Shown here in pieces: positions 33,482 through 47,652 of a stretch of 64,000 bases of DNA; within the stretch, counting starts at the first letter, position 1, and the number at the start of each line of letters is the position of its first letter. Origin of the DNA: Micropterix aruncella (taxonomy: Eukaryota; Arthropoda; Insecta; Lepidoptera; Micropterigidae); assembly GCA_944548615.1 (NCBI GenBank), contig OX155952.1, positions 32,813,096 through 32,877,095 of the forward strand, written 5' to 3'. The notes beneath the pieces were generated by a model. The model did not search any database. It saw only the letters and a list, made by a program, of their open reading frames with translations, and was not told the DNA's origin. Made by a program: the position numbers and the translations under genes.

Positions 33482-34115
33482 AGTGTAGCTGTCAACTACA
33501 ATGGGCCAACCCGTCACCTCAGTAAGTTTCAACGATATTAGACCGTTCTGTCTCCCGTAAAGGTGAGCGTAGAAGACTTGGGACGAAAACAGTCCACTGT
33601 CTGTCTAGTTACGCCACTCGCCCGTAAGAAGCCAACGCTGTACCGCGAGATAACCAGGTTATTCACACAGCTGGCCGACACTCGCGCCCTTACTTCCATT
33701 TGCAACCAGATTACTCCGGTCTCCCGACTCGTACCAGGTTCGAGTTCGCTTGCGCGGTCTACCGAATCTTTCAAATTAGGTGTATACCGAATCTTTGGCG
33801 GACCACGGCATCCTTTGTTATGCTATTCACCCGGTATCGGGTAGCTGATTGGTCGTTTCAAGAGCGGTTGCCGTAAGGTTATCAACTACCCCCGCTCTAT
33901 AGGAAACAAAGCCGTTTCCAGACTCCCCCGGCTATCAGTCAGAATGCACAATCGATTGGCTGACGCCACACTCTGCGCAAAGCGTCCAGGAGGGTCAGAA
34001 GGTTGATTCCTATGGGAAACTGGCGCGCAGGCCAGAGTACTACTCGGATGGAATGGAGTGGAGGCTGGAGGCTGCCGGATGATTGTTTACCCTTGAGTGT
34101 GGCCGACCCTTATAC
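33482..34115 (-). mobile_element. Unrecognised retroposon family, copy C
   Basis: Minus-strand copy with its 3' end at about 33482 (GTTGTAGTTGACAGC reversed) and 5' end near 34115. Shared blocks include CCCGTCACCTCAGTAAGTTT, CAACCAGATTACTCCGGTCTC, GGACCACGGCATCCTTTG and TTTCCAGACTCCCCCGGCT. The 5' end is slightly shorter than in the B copies. Diverged from copies A and B by many substitutions. Confidence 0.85.
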
Positions 34116-35275
<1,160 letters not shown>

Positions 35276-37086
35276 AACAAGGTACTTATCATCCCGCCTA
35301 GGTATATGCTTTTTTAGAATCGAAATAACGGCTTTCTTAGCTTTCACTAGAAAAGTTTCAAAAGGTAATTTCAATCTCAATTTTACCTTACAGTACATTA
35401 AAGTGGATGTAACTCTTAAATCTATTTTGCCCTTAGCGACTTTATGATTTTGTTGAGGGAATTGAAGTTTAATAGCGAAATTATACTTTAGGAAGTTTTT
35501 AGGAGGCCTACTGCCAAAATATCAGTAAAGAAGGCAGGAAGGAAGAGAAGAAACGCAAAAGTTTCAAGATTTTATCCATTATCTTAAAACACATTTTAAT
35601 TTCGTCACGTTTTATGCCCCTTTTGATATTGGCAACGGTGTTAGCGTTAATCCAAGTGCTCGAATTGTTATAAAAGGCAGGAGGGACAGACAGAGAGACA
35701 GACAATAAATAATTCGTATCCACGAATAGATTTAACAACCGGCACCGGCTATAAATCTATTCAGGCCATTTCTGTCAATACAAGTTCGGACAGTTTGTCC
35801 AATATAGGGGGCGAATTTTATTGTTGGTCATCGGAAACCCAGTCTGTTAAGTGTTTTTTATCAATGAAACAGAATCTCTTAGCTTTCATGAAATTGAATG
35901 AAAAAAAATATATTTATAAGAATTATACTCTTAGGTCCTTACCTATATCACAGTATACCAGACAGTAGCTTCTCTTAGAACAAAATTAAAATCGAAGCGA
36001 AAGCGTCACGAGTCGTATGGGCTCGCATATGGCCGCCAGATATCCGCAAGTCGGCCCACGAGGCGTTCGAAATAGTCGCCAATCTTTAACCACGCGTAAT
36101 GCTAACTAAATACGTTCGTCAAGACGTACCCCTCTGCCCACTTCCCTCTCACCCTATTCCCGCTATGCCCTGTCGCTCGAGAGAGAGTCTACTATTCTCT
36201 CGGTATACTGTGCCCATATATAAAGTTACCGTACAACAAATTAAATTTAAGACCAATAATTGTATACGAACAATATTTTTAGTGTATTTTTATTATTAAT
36301 TTGATTATTTGTTATTGACTATTTATTTCATTCCGATTATTTTAATAATTTGGCCATATGATTATTGTTTTATAGTTATTTGATCTGTATATCTTTTTTT
36401 AAATTCTTTATTTCCTCTCACTCTTTTGTATTAAATTGGTTTAAGTACTATTGCATCGTATACTTTTAATGTACGATGTTATATGTCTTTGTTAAATGTA
36501 GTTGATTTTTCGGTTGAGTATTACCTAGTATTTTATTTGGATTTTTTTTATAACTACACTAAGTGATGTATTTTAGGAATTTTGATTAATTTATGCGTTA
36601 ATACAAAATTCTCTGGGAACGCTAGCACTGGAACGGGTATATTTTAGTTGGGCGGCGCTAAACAAAAATAGCTACGAAGGATTCACTCTGTTAATGTTTC
36701 ATTATTGGTTATCGTCCATATCATGTAGCAATGAAAAAGTTTTCGGTTGTGACGTTTAATTTAATAAATAAATAAATAAAATATATAGTACGTTCTTTCC
36801 CATATACAGTATGTCCTTTGCAAGGACAAAAAAATCCTAAAACTAGTGAAAAATACCTCCAAAGTATTCATTGATTCCTGTCCACGATTGCACATATTAT
36901 TGCCTTGATAATTATGACTACAGACATTGAGCTCTTTTTTGATCAGCAATTTTGATTATTAGATTTTTTTCTATTTATCAATGGTTTTCAAACCGATTAT
37001 AATTTACTAAAATTAATTTATATTGCCGCAACTATATCACGATAGTTAATATTCTTTAATTAATTACATTACTTAAAATTTTAAGA
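35276..37086. other. Unassigned region
   Basis: AT-rich. 35995-36190 is GC-richer and unique-looking. An AATAAATAAATAAA run sits at 36763. No gene recognised. Confidence 0.35.
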
Positions 37087-37160
37087 GGCAAAGACGCATC
37101 CAAGTGTAGGAAAGCCTACCTACTGGAGCAGAACTAAATGTTATTGTATTGTATTATAAT
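37087..37160 (+). repeat. Short LINE-like 3' end, shared inverted with 58430-58490
   Basis: CATCCAAGTGTAGGAAAGCC-TACCTACTGGAG followed by TTATTGTATTGTATTAT. The inverted partner reads ACTCCAGTAGGTAGGCATTC-CTACACTTGGAT next to (ACAAT)n. Confidence 0.6.
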
Positions 37161-37243
37161 TTTACGGTAGGGACATTAACCATTCCTCATTAAAATTGCT
37201 AAACTTATGCGTCTTATGTCACCTTAAAAAGTGATTGACCTAA

Positions 37244-37475
37244 AGGTTTTCGTGTAATTAGCCATATGTTTTAGATGTAATTAGACGAGCTTCAAAACTC
37301 TGAAATGGCTCATAATTTAGGTGAGTTGAGGTAGTATTCATAAATATTCTAGATTCTAGATAAATAGATCTTTCTAATGGTAAATACGTTATTTATTGTT
37401 ATTGGAGAGGTGGGCCAGCCCTACTGTTATGCTCATTGTGCTTTCCCGTTGAAAGTTTATTTCAACAAAAAAACT
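37244..37475 (-). repeat. Dispersed repeat, inverted partner of 27655-27905
   Basis: See the copy at 27655. The shared blocks occur here in reverse complement, beginning GTTTTCGTGTAATTAGCC. Confidence 0.7.
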
Positions 37476-38035
37476 TTGTGATCGTATTGTCTTTTACGAT
37501 TGATTATATTAATTTTAATGCATACTGAATGATTGAACATTGTTTCTACCTATATAGTATGACGTAAATAGAAAAATATGCTGAAATAAATGAACTGAAC
37601 TAAACGGATCTTTGTGTCCTTTGAAGGTACGAGTAAATGGGAACCTATCTCGGCTCCGCTGAAAGCATCCGTGCTCGGCCGCGATACCCGTTATCTGATA
37701 CTATCAGAGCGGGAAGGCACACTGACAACAAACTTATAGTAGGTTTCAGCGACGTTATGTATCCCCTGGCGCAGATTGTGTCACTGCGGGTGCGGCCCGG
37801 ATATAAATGGCCGGTAAATATATCACTGGACTTATAATGTGAAATATCCTGGGATATATACCCTCGGGCGGCGCCCGCAAGAAATTTAACACGCGCGATT
37901 TTCTTCATAAAAGATATCGTGATATTATCGCTTCAGTGTACTTGATATAAATACAACATGTGTACGGATACAGTCTATCCGGATTCGAAAGACGCTTTCA
38001 ACTTCTTCTCTTATCATTAACCGCTGGAATGCCAA
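37476..38035. other. Unassigned, partly GC-richer
   Basis: 37635-37900 is GC-richer with TATC/GATA-rich short inverted motifs. No recognisable product on either strand. Confidence 0.3.
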
Positions 38036-38037
38036 TA

Positions 38038-38250
38038 GGGGGAAGTCCCCTAACGCCGGACGGCACCTAGCGTCGGACACGAACAGTATCTCGACAAGTC
38101 TCGGCGCGATCGATACAAAGACGTAGGAAAAGGCGAAGCGTACGCTTCACCGCACCCTTTCCACCCATCTTTATATCGATCGCGCCGCGACTTGTCGAGA
38201 TACTATTAGTGTCCGACACCAGGAGCCGTCCGGCGTTAGGGGACTTGCCC
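38038..38250. mobile_element. MITE with ~73-bp GC-rich inverted repeats
   Basis: The left arm AAGTCCCCTAACGCCGGACG...TATCTCGACAAGTCTCGG...GCGATCGATA pairs with the right arm at 38169-38246. TA at 38036-38037 and 38251-38252 fits a Tc1/mariner-type duplication. A CCACCGATCGGTGG palindrome lies just outside. Confidence 0.82.
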
Positions 38251-38252
38251 TA

Positions 38253-39208
38253 CCACCGATCGGTGGTTTATCTGTTGTGACATTTCGTGAGCCGCCGATC
38301 TCCGTATTTATGCAATTATGCAATTAAATGCGGAAAAACTCGCCTTCACTGAATAAGCCACCGTTATACATTAGTATGCAAAATTTCGAGGTTTGAAAGC
38401 ACGCCTTCGTGAGTTTCAACCCCATGGCTGGCTCTGTAAGGGTTAACCCTTTGAGAACCACGGTACATACATATTATTATGTGTCCTATCACTTCAAAAA
38501 TCATTTTAAAATTATCGAATACGAATAATTCACAAATTATATTTTTTTCATGCGATTGAGGCATCTGAATAAAATTATTGGAAAAAATAACAAATATTGT
38601 CTAAAATATAATATATATTTTTTTAATCGTAAATCACCAACGAACTCGAAATAAATAAATAAAATATGTATCGCAAATTTTTGGTATTGAAATGTATGTG
38701 CTTAGTACGTTTAATAGTACGTATGATTACTAAGTTAAATAATAATAAAAAAAATTTTGGAAAAGTGGTAACTTTTTATCTTATATAGGGACACATACAT
38801 ATGTCCCATTAATTTTTACAAAATCTGTTGGACCAATTTACACAATACTTGACATAAATGTTATTTACATCGCCCTTTGACAATTTATGTATTCAAGATT
38901 TCCGTACTCTATCGCAAAGTGTATGGACCGCAAATGGTTAAAAGGAACTTTCTTAAGAAGTGCCTCTGTTATGTCACCTAATAGTGTTACCTAAATTTCC
39001 GCTCATTTGACTTCCGTTTTTCATACGCTGAAGGAACGCTGAGAAACTCTATGGTTTAGTGATGTTGGAAGACCAGCAAGTAGCATCAGATATGTCGCTT
39101 TTATATAAAAGAGTTATACTGGTTATATACATCTCTTAGAGATGTATAGACATCTCCTGAGTAGGGTGAGCATACGAGCACCTTCCCGAATCGCTACGCA
39201 ATACATTA
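38253..39208. other. Unassigned AT-rich spacer
   Basis: No feature recognised apart from a CCACCGATCGGTGG palindrome at its start. Confidence 0.4.
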
Positions 39209-39361
39209 AGCCCTATTCCACTGGGACACCATGGTGGACACCAGCCAAAACGGTTGCGCAACCAAGCGGACACCAGGTGAGTTATCCTCCATAGAGCTGT
39301 ATACATTTTGTTGGTGACGGCGACTGGTTGCGCAACCATGGTGTCCTGGTGGAATAGGGCT
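39209..39361. mobile_element. Short MITE with AGCCCTATTCCAC ends
   Basis: AGCCCTATTCCACTGGGACAC..CATGGT at the left is inverted at the right (ACCATGGTGTCC-TGGTGGAATAGGGCT), about 26 bp. The interior repeats GGTTGCGCAACCA on both sides. The flanking TTA/TAA could be a PIF-type 3-bp duplication but is not exact. Confidence 0.75.
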
Positions 39362-41190
39362 CTAACATTTTACGTACCAAGGTTCAACACACACACTATG
39401 GTGCTAATTCGTAATTGCCACGTGCTATGCATACACACGATGTATGCTTTAACAAAATTGATATATTTAATTACGACAATAGACGTTTCTTTATTAAGAA
39501 GGTACGTAAAAAGCTGAAGATCAGATTAAAATGAGTTAGCATCCCGCATCCCATGCACTCACACGCACATACACCATACACACACACATACGCTCTCTAT
39601 CGCATAAACACACACTAATATCGCTAAACCAACACCCGCATACACACACATATCAAACTCATTTCTAAATTTTAAATTATTTTCGGTTTTCTTTGTATTA
39701 TAGTATATTTTGTATTCTTTATTAATATATTATAAATAATTCAAATAGGTTTTTATTTTATTTTTGTTGTTCTGTATGTCTTTTGATACAATAAAACTTT
39801 AAAAAAATAAAAATTCTATTGGGTTGTCTCGGCCAAAAATATACTCTTTAGCTAGATCATTCCTAAAAGATGTAAAAAATGTGTTTTTTAACTCTTTTTA
39901 TAAACAAAAATCATAGCGATGTGATCGATCTGATTATACCGAGTGGCTACACGTTTAGAGTTGTAATGTGTGTTTTTCTAGAAACACCGCATTTACTAGA
40001 AAAACATTCATTACAACTAGAAATACCGCATTTAGAAAAAAACACCTGTGATCCTCTACGCGACGAAAACCCGCTCGACCTTTTTTCGTGAATTTGATAT
40101 TTTTTAGATATTTACATAATTACATGTTAAAATTCAAAACCTCTAGACACGTCGCTTGTCATTTCAGCCAATATAGCGGTTGTCATCAGAATATCCCGTT
40201 TCTTGCCCTACATTTGAGCCGCCCGTTTTCCACGGCACGCACAACAACCTATAAAAAATTATATCCGTTTCTATTTAGGGTACCTTATACAATTTTAATT
40301 TCAGAAGCAGCTATCACATTATTCCAGAAAAACCACTGAAAACTCTTCATCTGTGTAAACTCTTGTTAAGCAAATATAAAGCATTACGACAACATTTTTT
40401 TCTGCTACAATCCTGCTACAAAACTTCATTATTTTGACGCCAATGTAATGCTGACGCCACGCATTTTATTTTTAAGTTGTCTGACCATTTGTTTCGAGTT
40501 CTGTATTGTATCCGCTGTCTACTGATGAATTTTCAGCTTTTCAAAAACACTTTGGGGGTATTAATTGAAATTACACCTTTCCTAGTATGCCAGCGCCATG
40601 TGTCCCGGAGTCTGGCCTGCTCTCTACCCCAGCATTCTATGGACAAAATACTGTCTGATTTGAAAGTATCAGCTTTTACAAAACTCTTGCACTTTTCGGT
40701 CGGACTATTTCCATGAAAGTTTTTGAAGTTACTGCGTTAAGTATTATTCCAAAGCCAGTTTTCTATCTCTAACTGTAAACTGATTTATCGAATCGATACC
40801 TGGGTTATTTGTTTTAATTTACTCGCATGTAAAAGATGATAACTCCCATTTTAATGCGACTTTTAACTTTAAGCGCTATTTCATAGCAAGAATATTTATT
40901 TCCGTAATCCGTAACAATACGATATTCAAAAAATACTATTGAAAGAATGCACTCATGCATACGCTTTGCACTTTGATCTAACCTATCTAACTGTCATTTG
41001 GTTTTCACGTTGTTTTTAAATATGTGTGTCTGCAGTACGATGGATTTAACTCCTGGAAATTGTCGCTGTATAATTTTTTCATTTTTAAATGTAATTTGAC
41101 ATCCCAGCAGAGCCTCGCTCGGTTTCAAACTGTTTTTGTGGTCGTTTAATCTCAGTGACAAATTTAGTGGAGACCGTCTACCGATGTCAA
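39362..41190. other. Unassigned region
   Basis: CA-rich simple sequence at about 39560-39650. Near 39965-40045 related short segments around GAAACACCGCATTTACTAGA recur. No gene recognised. Confidence 0.35.
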
Positions 41191-41199
41191 CAACAAAAA

Positions 41200-41890
41200 C
41201 AACGATGCTGAGCGATGCATGATCGTAACAGACAGTCACGTGACATACCATGAGACGTACATCGGACATCCTCAGGCAAATGCACGAGTCAGGTATAATC
41301 AATGCCACACATAGATTTGGATGTGAGAAAGCTGTACCTTCAGTGGATCCCACACAATTTGACTGAGGCTCAAAAAACGGGACGCGTCACTTGGTGTGTT
41401 GTCATGCTTACCAGATTCAACGAAGTTGGTGTGAAGCATAGTAACAGGTGCCAGAACATGAATTTACAGCGACAACCCTAAAATAGAGCAGCAATCGACC
41501 ATTTGGATGTTTCAAGATAAGCCGAACCTAAGCAAAGTGACGCCCTGCGATGCCGTAAAGCGGATGATCGCATCTTTTTTTAGAAAAAATAGAGACGTGG
41601 CTGCCATTTCCTTAAATAATCATCGTACCTAGAATGGTGATTGGTACACGACCATTTGATTGCCGGAACTTATTGAAGAACTACGGAAGCGCTTTATCAT
41701 ATCGCACCATGACAATGCAAGCTCTCACACGACCAGAGAGACAGGGTTTTCTTGTAATTAAGAACCAATCGCCAGAAGAGGCTTTCGAAGAATATGAAAG
41801 ACATGTGTCCGAGGTTATGAAAATGAGTTTATACTTAAGAAAAACTGCATTAGCGCCCACGAAGAATATTTTGATAAACCATAAATTCAT
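41200..41890 (+). pseudogene. mariner transposase relic (heavily decayed)
   Basis: The plus strand, through several frames, carries mariner landmarks: VRKLYLQWIPHNLTEAQK with WCVVMLTRFN (about 41315-41420), IYSDNPKIEQQSTIWMFQ and TPCDAVKRMIASFF (about 41465-41585), then WYTTI..LPELIEELRK and HHDNASSHT with the second Asp (about 41635-41740). The third Asp region is lost and multiple stops occur. The ends were not located. Confidence 0.75.
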
Positions 41891-41967
41891 TGTATTTTTT
41901 TCATATTCTTTCTGGATACTTTTAGTGCGGCAATCGGTATTACCTACGCCCTAAATATTTACACTGA

Positions 41968-43536
41968 AAAAAAAAATAACGATGCAATACACGGAAATAC
42001 ACATGTTTCAACAAGGATTACTTATATAACTCGGACTGTGGTGTATACTTATGAATTGACATGACGCGTAACGGTGTTGGCGTGACGGTAATTACCGTGC
42101 CGTTTTGTTAAAACATAATTTTATTTAATTAGGTCGCGACCTTCAGATCTCGCTTCTAACATGACAGCATGTACGAGTAATTATTTCCATATTGACCGTA
42201 CGCAAAATCTTGATCCATACAATTGAGTAATGGAGTTTTAACAAAATTCTTTGTAATTCAACCAAATTAAGACAGAATCATCGTTATTCTGTATAAAACC
42301 GTAATAATAAAACGCTAATGTAAAAATCAACCCAATATTTTTTCTACCCTATTTTGCTACCCTAATTCGGTCCCCAGAGATAGAGAAACGTTTTGTTGCC
42401 CTTATTTTATAGTCCCGCTCTGATGGATTATACGCCCACTTGACAGAATACCATATTAAACGAAGCAAACAACGCTTTGGACGCAAAGAGAAATCAGAAT
42501 ACGTGACACCGTTATTTCGTGGCAACTTTGTGGAAGTTTCGTTTGCACGGGGCGCGGGCTGCCGTACAAACTTACGCAATAAAGAGCTGTCGTTGGGCTG
42601 AATTATGTATTAGGCCTGTCCTCTGCCCCCACTCATAAAGCGAAAGGTAACTATTATGGGGATGTTTTTGTGAAAAATATCAGCTTTGCCCTTTGTTACG
42701 CGGGGCGTTGTTAATGCTTCGCAATCATAACGTATTTGTGACACGATGGCGTAATTTCGAAATGTCGAGCTTGGCGTATTGATGCGTTGATATAAATATA
42801 GGGGAGAGGTGGATATTTCCGCACATTTAAGTCTAAATTTCTTGGTAACGACCTTATATTAAACCCATATAGTAAGCCACTAGTAACAACGGAAATAACA
42901 CTATAATAATAATAATGAAACGCTTTATTCGTACGAATAGGCGAGCTTATTGTCTGCAGGTAATATTTTAGAGCTAACCTATACTATTGTATGAACATTA
43001 TTTGCGAGTAGATACTACATAACTTTACCTATATAAAGAGACTAAGACAAAAAAAGAGGATAGAAAGATGTATATATTTAACTCTTTGTGGGCACAGAAT
43101 TTGCCACACCAAAATAATCTAACACCTATAAGGATGCTAAGGTTTAAAAAGGAGGAGAATGGGAAGGCAAAGGGAATTTATGTAGAAGATTTCAAATGAT
43201 TTCTTTGTCTGTTTTTAAAACTCGTTATGCTTGGCGCGTTTCTATCATTTTCGGCAAAGCATTCCAAAGACGGTAACAATACTATAATGTAGCTTCAACA
43301 TGATTCATGTGCCTGACTATAACCGTACTTGCTGTCATGTTAAAAGCGAGATCTCAAGGTCCCGACGTAATGGAATGTCCTTATGTTTTAACATTGCGAC
43401 ACGGTAATTACCGTGACGCCAACATCGTTACGCGTCATTTTAATTCATACGTATGGGGCACAGTACGATTTATATACCTACGTCATCTTTGTTGAAACAT
43501 GCGTATTTCCGTGTTTTACAACGCTATATTTTTTTA
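41968..43536. repeat. Long inverted repeats (~210 bp each) around a 1.15-kb non-coding interior
   Basis: 41968-42175 pairs with 43324-43536. Matching blocks are CACGGAAATACACATGTTTC, ATGACGCGTAACG-TGTTGGCG, ACGGTAATTACCGTG, GTTAAAACATAA and GAGATCTCGC. The outer edges are A/T runs with no clear target duplication. The interior has no recognisable ORF and is GC-richer at 42390-42760. Either one long-TIR non-autonomous transposon or two inverted MITE copies. Confidence 0.75.
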
Positions 43537-45282
43537 TGTACCCACTCACTTTCTGTCACATGAGCACTAGCCGAGGTTCATTTTAACCCGAATTTTTAAT
43601 TCAGGTTGATTAAAAAAAATAAAGACAAAGAAATAACGTTTAACAAAATGCTAGATGTAGCTCATTAGTAGTTCAATTTATATGTTTTAAAGTTTTACTT
43701 ATAGTTTTATTAGAGTTTGTAGTCAAGCATAATGTATGCAAGGCATACATTATGTTTTGTAAATCTCACAGGAAGTAGTTTGGCGTTCCATTTTTTTCAC
43801 ATAGAACAAGAATGTTTAACACTTTAACAGCGGCCGATTTTTATAGCGCATGTAACAGCTATAATAAAATAACCTGATTAGATATAGAAATAATTGGCTT
43901 TGTATCTATTAGACCTACTTTTACATCTTCCGGATAAAAATTCAAAGTAAAAGAAATATTATGATAACTTACGAAATTATTTATTTAAAAAAGGGCATTT
44001 TTGTGAGGAAAAAAAAAGTTCTACATAAAGTAATCATACGTAATCAATCATTGACAATAATTCTTTTTTGTGTGAATATTTTTGAGACATGGATAGTATC
44101 ATAATGGTACATTGCAATCTGGTCAATAGTAGACCAGATTGCAATGTACCCAATGTCTGCGCAAGCTTTGCAGACTCTCGACACCTTCGTTTTTTTTTGT
44201 TTACGCTATGAATTCGTGCTATTTTTTATTCACGCTATAAATTCATGCTAATTAATCGTATATGTATGTATAAACAAACGACTAAGCTACACGCTGGTAC
44301 GACGGTAATATAGAACCGAGTACGTGATTTTTAAACAAACTGTATGAAAGTCGATCACGTCTTCAGTAATCACGTACTGAGGTCGCGAGTTAGATAATAT
44401 GTTGTATCACGTACTGAGTACGTGATCCGTGTTACTGTTTACGTTCCAGATCATAAAGATAGAGTGATGAAAATGTTTAAATACAATTGAAAAATGACAA
44501 CCAAGCCTCGACTTAAAATAGTAACGCGCGCATTACCCACGGGAAATACGGGACAACTAAAAATATGATACCTACCTACTCGGATGGCTTCAAAGGATGG
44601 ATGAAAACACAGGGAAAATCATAACATGACCCATGTGTAGTACCGGAGGGTTAACAATGTGGATATATTTTAAAAATATCATTTTAAAAATCGGTTTGGG
44701 CCCCCTAAGACTTTACCGGTAAGTAGACAACCCCCCCCCCTCCCCCGCGCCAACACCCACTATTTGAACCCCTCCTCCCAACCTCCATAATGAATCTCAA
44801 AATAAAAAAAGAAAATTAATACAATTTTTTTTTTGTTTTTCACACATTTTTTTAACAAACGTTGCTTATTTACTCGTACTGATTCACGCACTTCAAGGAT
44901 ACCGGTAACTAAAAACTCATCCTCGTGTATAAATGTGTATACGTACGTCCTCGTGTATATATGTGTATACGTATATGTATAATCAAGGTGTTACTCCCCA
45001 TCGCTAACTCTTAAGCCACTTAGATCTGTACCCTTCTCGTGAAAGCATCGCGGTTCTGTTTTGCTGTTTGCCGTTGCTGAAAAATTCGACCATATGTTAA
45101 ACCCCTCGCTAAGTATTTTGTAATGTATCTTATTGTCACTAATCTATAAACGATTTGTAGACGCTTATTTACCTATTAAAGTACAAAGAGATATTTAAAA
45201 CTAATATAAACATACGCAGCCACTTACGTTAGTACCCGCACGGTTCGACTGATACCGTACTTTCTACTGTTTACTTTCCCGA
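43537..45282. other. Unassigned region with short palindromes
   Basis: Contains a perfect 19-bp hairpin (44106-44124 against 44132-44150), a near-palindrome ATCACGTACTGAGTACGTGAT at about 44406-44426, C-rich low complexity at 44728-44760, and a partial right end of the 8094-type MITE at about 44860-44930. No gene. Confidence 0.45.
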
Positions 45283-45520
45283 CAGAGGAAAAGTATTGTG
45301 AACTCACTTCTGTGTGTGTGTGTCTGTGACTGTGTATTTATTATCCCACGATAGCGCATACACGCTTCTTCCGATTGGGCTGATTTTGTCATAGCAAAAC
45401 TTCGTTCACACAGAAATTACGCAGTCTAAAATTCTGAAAAATCTAATGATTTAATAAAGTGTCTTCGTGGTCACTTATTGTCGTTGTGTTGGAAAAACTT
45501 TGATACTTTCTGTAGAAAAG
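45283..45520 (+). repeat. Dispersed GGAAAGTATTGTGA repeat, copy 4
   Basis: ACTTTCCCGACAGAGGAAAAG, TATTGTGAACTCACTTCTGTG, then CCACGATAGCGCATACACGC and TTCCGATTGGGCTGATTTTG. Family as at 3535. Confidence 0.7.
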
Positions 45521-46309
45521 GTAAAATTTAAAATTAACAAATTTATACGGCAATTCAAAATTTGGCAAGAGTATAGAAAATTTTGCAAAAATAATTAAAT
45601 GAAATCAATGAACATGACATTTTTGAGAGGCTAACCCATGTGTTTTGATTATTTCGTTTCTATAACTCACTAGAATGCCTAAATAGTACAAAGAATTTCG
45701 GACCACATACTTTTCTAACATTATATAGAAGCCAAATATTTTAAACTCTTAAGTGTTCCATATTTTTGGATCTCAAATAAATCGCAAAAACTCCTACATT
45801 TTATCAAATTTTAATCCCCTATTCAGCTATAAATTTCAGGGTCAATTTTTTTACTGCGAAAATAATACTGTTTTTGTCGTAAAGGCAGAGTCGCTTTAAC
45901 TTGAAATGAATGAAAATCTCTTTATTGCACAAAAAAATAAGGTACAATGGCGGACTTATTGCTACCCTACAGCAATATCTTCCAGTCAACCAACATGCTG
46001 GTGTGAAAAGAAGAGTAGGCAACACATGATAGCCTAAAATTAAATTTGAAATTATAGCATATAATATATATTGTGTGTGTATCTAAAGTAAAATGTAAAT
46101 ATATAAATAAATTTTTGAGTTTGACATATTATATGTATGTATATGTATATACATACATATTTTGATATATTAACAAATAAATAAATAAATAAATAAGTAA
46201 ATAAATAAACTGCCAAAATAAGGTAAGGAAAGGGAGGGGATAACGGAAAGGTTAGAATTTATGATTAATATTTATTGTGAAAGGAAGTGCTTTTTCAATG
46301 ATTGCTTAA

Positions 46310-47652
46310 CCCTAGAAAGATAATCTACGTCAAAATGACTCCCGCTCCGACGAAATTTTGCTGTAACTTTTTAAATTGTGTGAATCCGGTGACGTACATT
46401 CCGGACATCTCAGTCCGCGCCGGTAACTAGCGAAGGGCGCACGTGTCAAACTGGTAAGTTCCCGCCATTTTGATATTTTACCGCCATAGGAGTCAAAATG
46501 ACGTATGATTATCTTTTACGTGACTTTTACGATTTTTGATATAGCGTATAAGTTAGTTTTTTTGTTGGATCGGTTTGTTTTTGCTGTTTTTGACATTTGT
46601 TTTTGTTTTATAGAGAGCTTGAACGTACATTCAGTAAAATGGTGAGAAGAAATTTAGACGAGGAAGGCATTCTGGCTGCACTTTTAGATAATGTGGAGGA
46701 GGCCATATCCGCTGATACAGACAGTGAAGTCGAGGATCACCGGCTAAAATGGTGTATTTACTATCATTATGTGACGAAGATGCTTCTGTCAATGAAACAA
46801 CCGGCAAACCAGAAATGATTATGTTCTACAATAAAACCAAAGGCGGGGTGGACACACTAGACCAAATGTGTTCCATAATGTCCTGTAGTAGAAAGACAAA
46901 TAGATGGCCCATGGCCGTTTTCTATGGGATGATAAATATTGCCTGCATAAATGCTTATATTTTATACTCCCACAACGTTGACAGTAAAGGGGAGAAGGCT
47001 CTGAATCGCAATAAATTTATGAAAAACCTAAGTAATGCTCTTACATCGCCCTTTATGACGAAGCGATTGGATATACCAACTTTGAAAAGGTATTTACGGG
47101 ACAGTATCGCGTCTATCGTGCCAAAAACCCTCAATATCAAGAAGAAGAGCGTCCCGAGGTACCAGCAGCCAAGAAACGGGCCTATTGTGAATATTGCCCT
47201 TCCAAAATAAAGAGGAAGGCGAATGCCTCGTGCATAAAATGCAAAGCAATAATTTGCCGAGAGCATAACGTTGACATGTGCTAAAAATGTTTTCAGTGAT
47301 GTTTCAATAGTTATTATCTAGTTTAAGGACAATAATATCTGATGTTACTTGAATTATTAGATAAAAAGGCTGATTAATGTAATAGGTAAAAAAATATATA
47401 CTGAAGAAAATAATGTTCCTATTTTTTGATAATTTTTCAGAAGTTTGAGTTTTGTTGTGATTTTTTTAATAAAAGTAAACGTAATTTCGTAAATATCGGA
47501 TGTTTTATTTAAAAATACATGATACAACACAATCTTTTTAATGTATTAAAATGTATAAAAAACTATTGATTTTACAGCTAATTAAACCTATGGAGTCAAT
47601 TTGACGTATGATTATCTTTAACGTACAACTCAATATGATTATCTTTCTAGGG
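46310..47652 (+). mobile_element. piggyBac transposon, internally deleted
   Basis: TTAA at 46306-46309 and 47653-47656. The ends CCCTAGAAAGATAATC and GATTATCTTTCTAGGG are the classic piggyBac termini. Inner repeats (GTCAAATTGAC-like and ACGTCAAAATGACTCC) also fit. It is 1,343 bp against about 2.4-2.5 kb for complete members. Confidence 0.95.
46639..47283 (+). pseudogene. piggyBac transposase, deletion derivative
   Basis: It starts MVRRNLDEEGILAALLDN with an acidic N-terminus, then jumps near 46745 to the C-terminal part of the catalytic domain (FYNKTKGGVDTLDQMCSIM, TNRWPMAVFYGMINIACIN). The last catalytic Asp in KGGVDTLDQ is kept. The first two, and the rest of the core, lie in the deleted ~1.1 kb. 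A frameshift between about 47120 and 47165 separates it from the cysteine-rich C-terminal domain (YCEYCPSKIKRKANASC, CREHNVDMC-stop, 47174-47283). The domain order and Cys pattern are those of piggyBac. Non-functional. Confidence 0.93.

Noticed and set aside
40994..41353. 119-codon minus-strand frame
   Set aside because: Overlaps, antisense, the mariner relic; no recognisable content.
44106..44150. miRNA gene call
   Set aside because: Stem of 19 bp is shorter than typical precursors and expression cannot be judged; left as an observation only.
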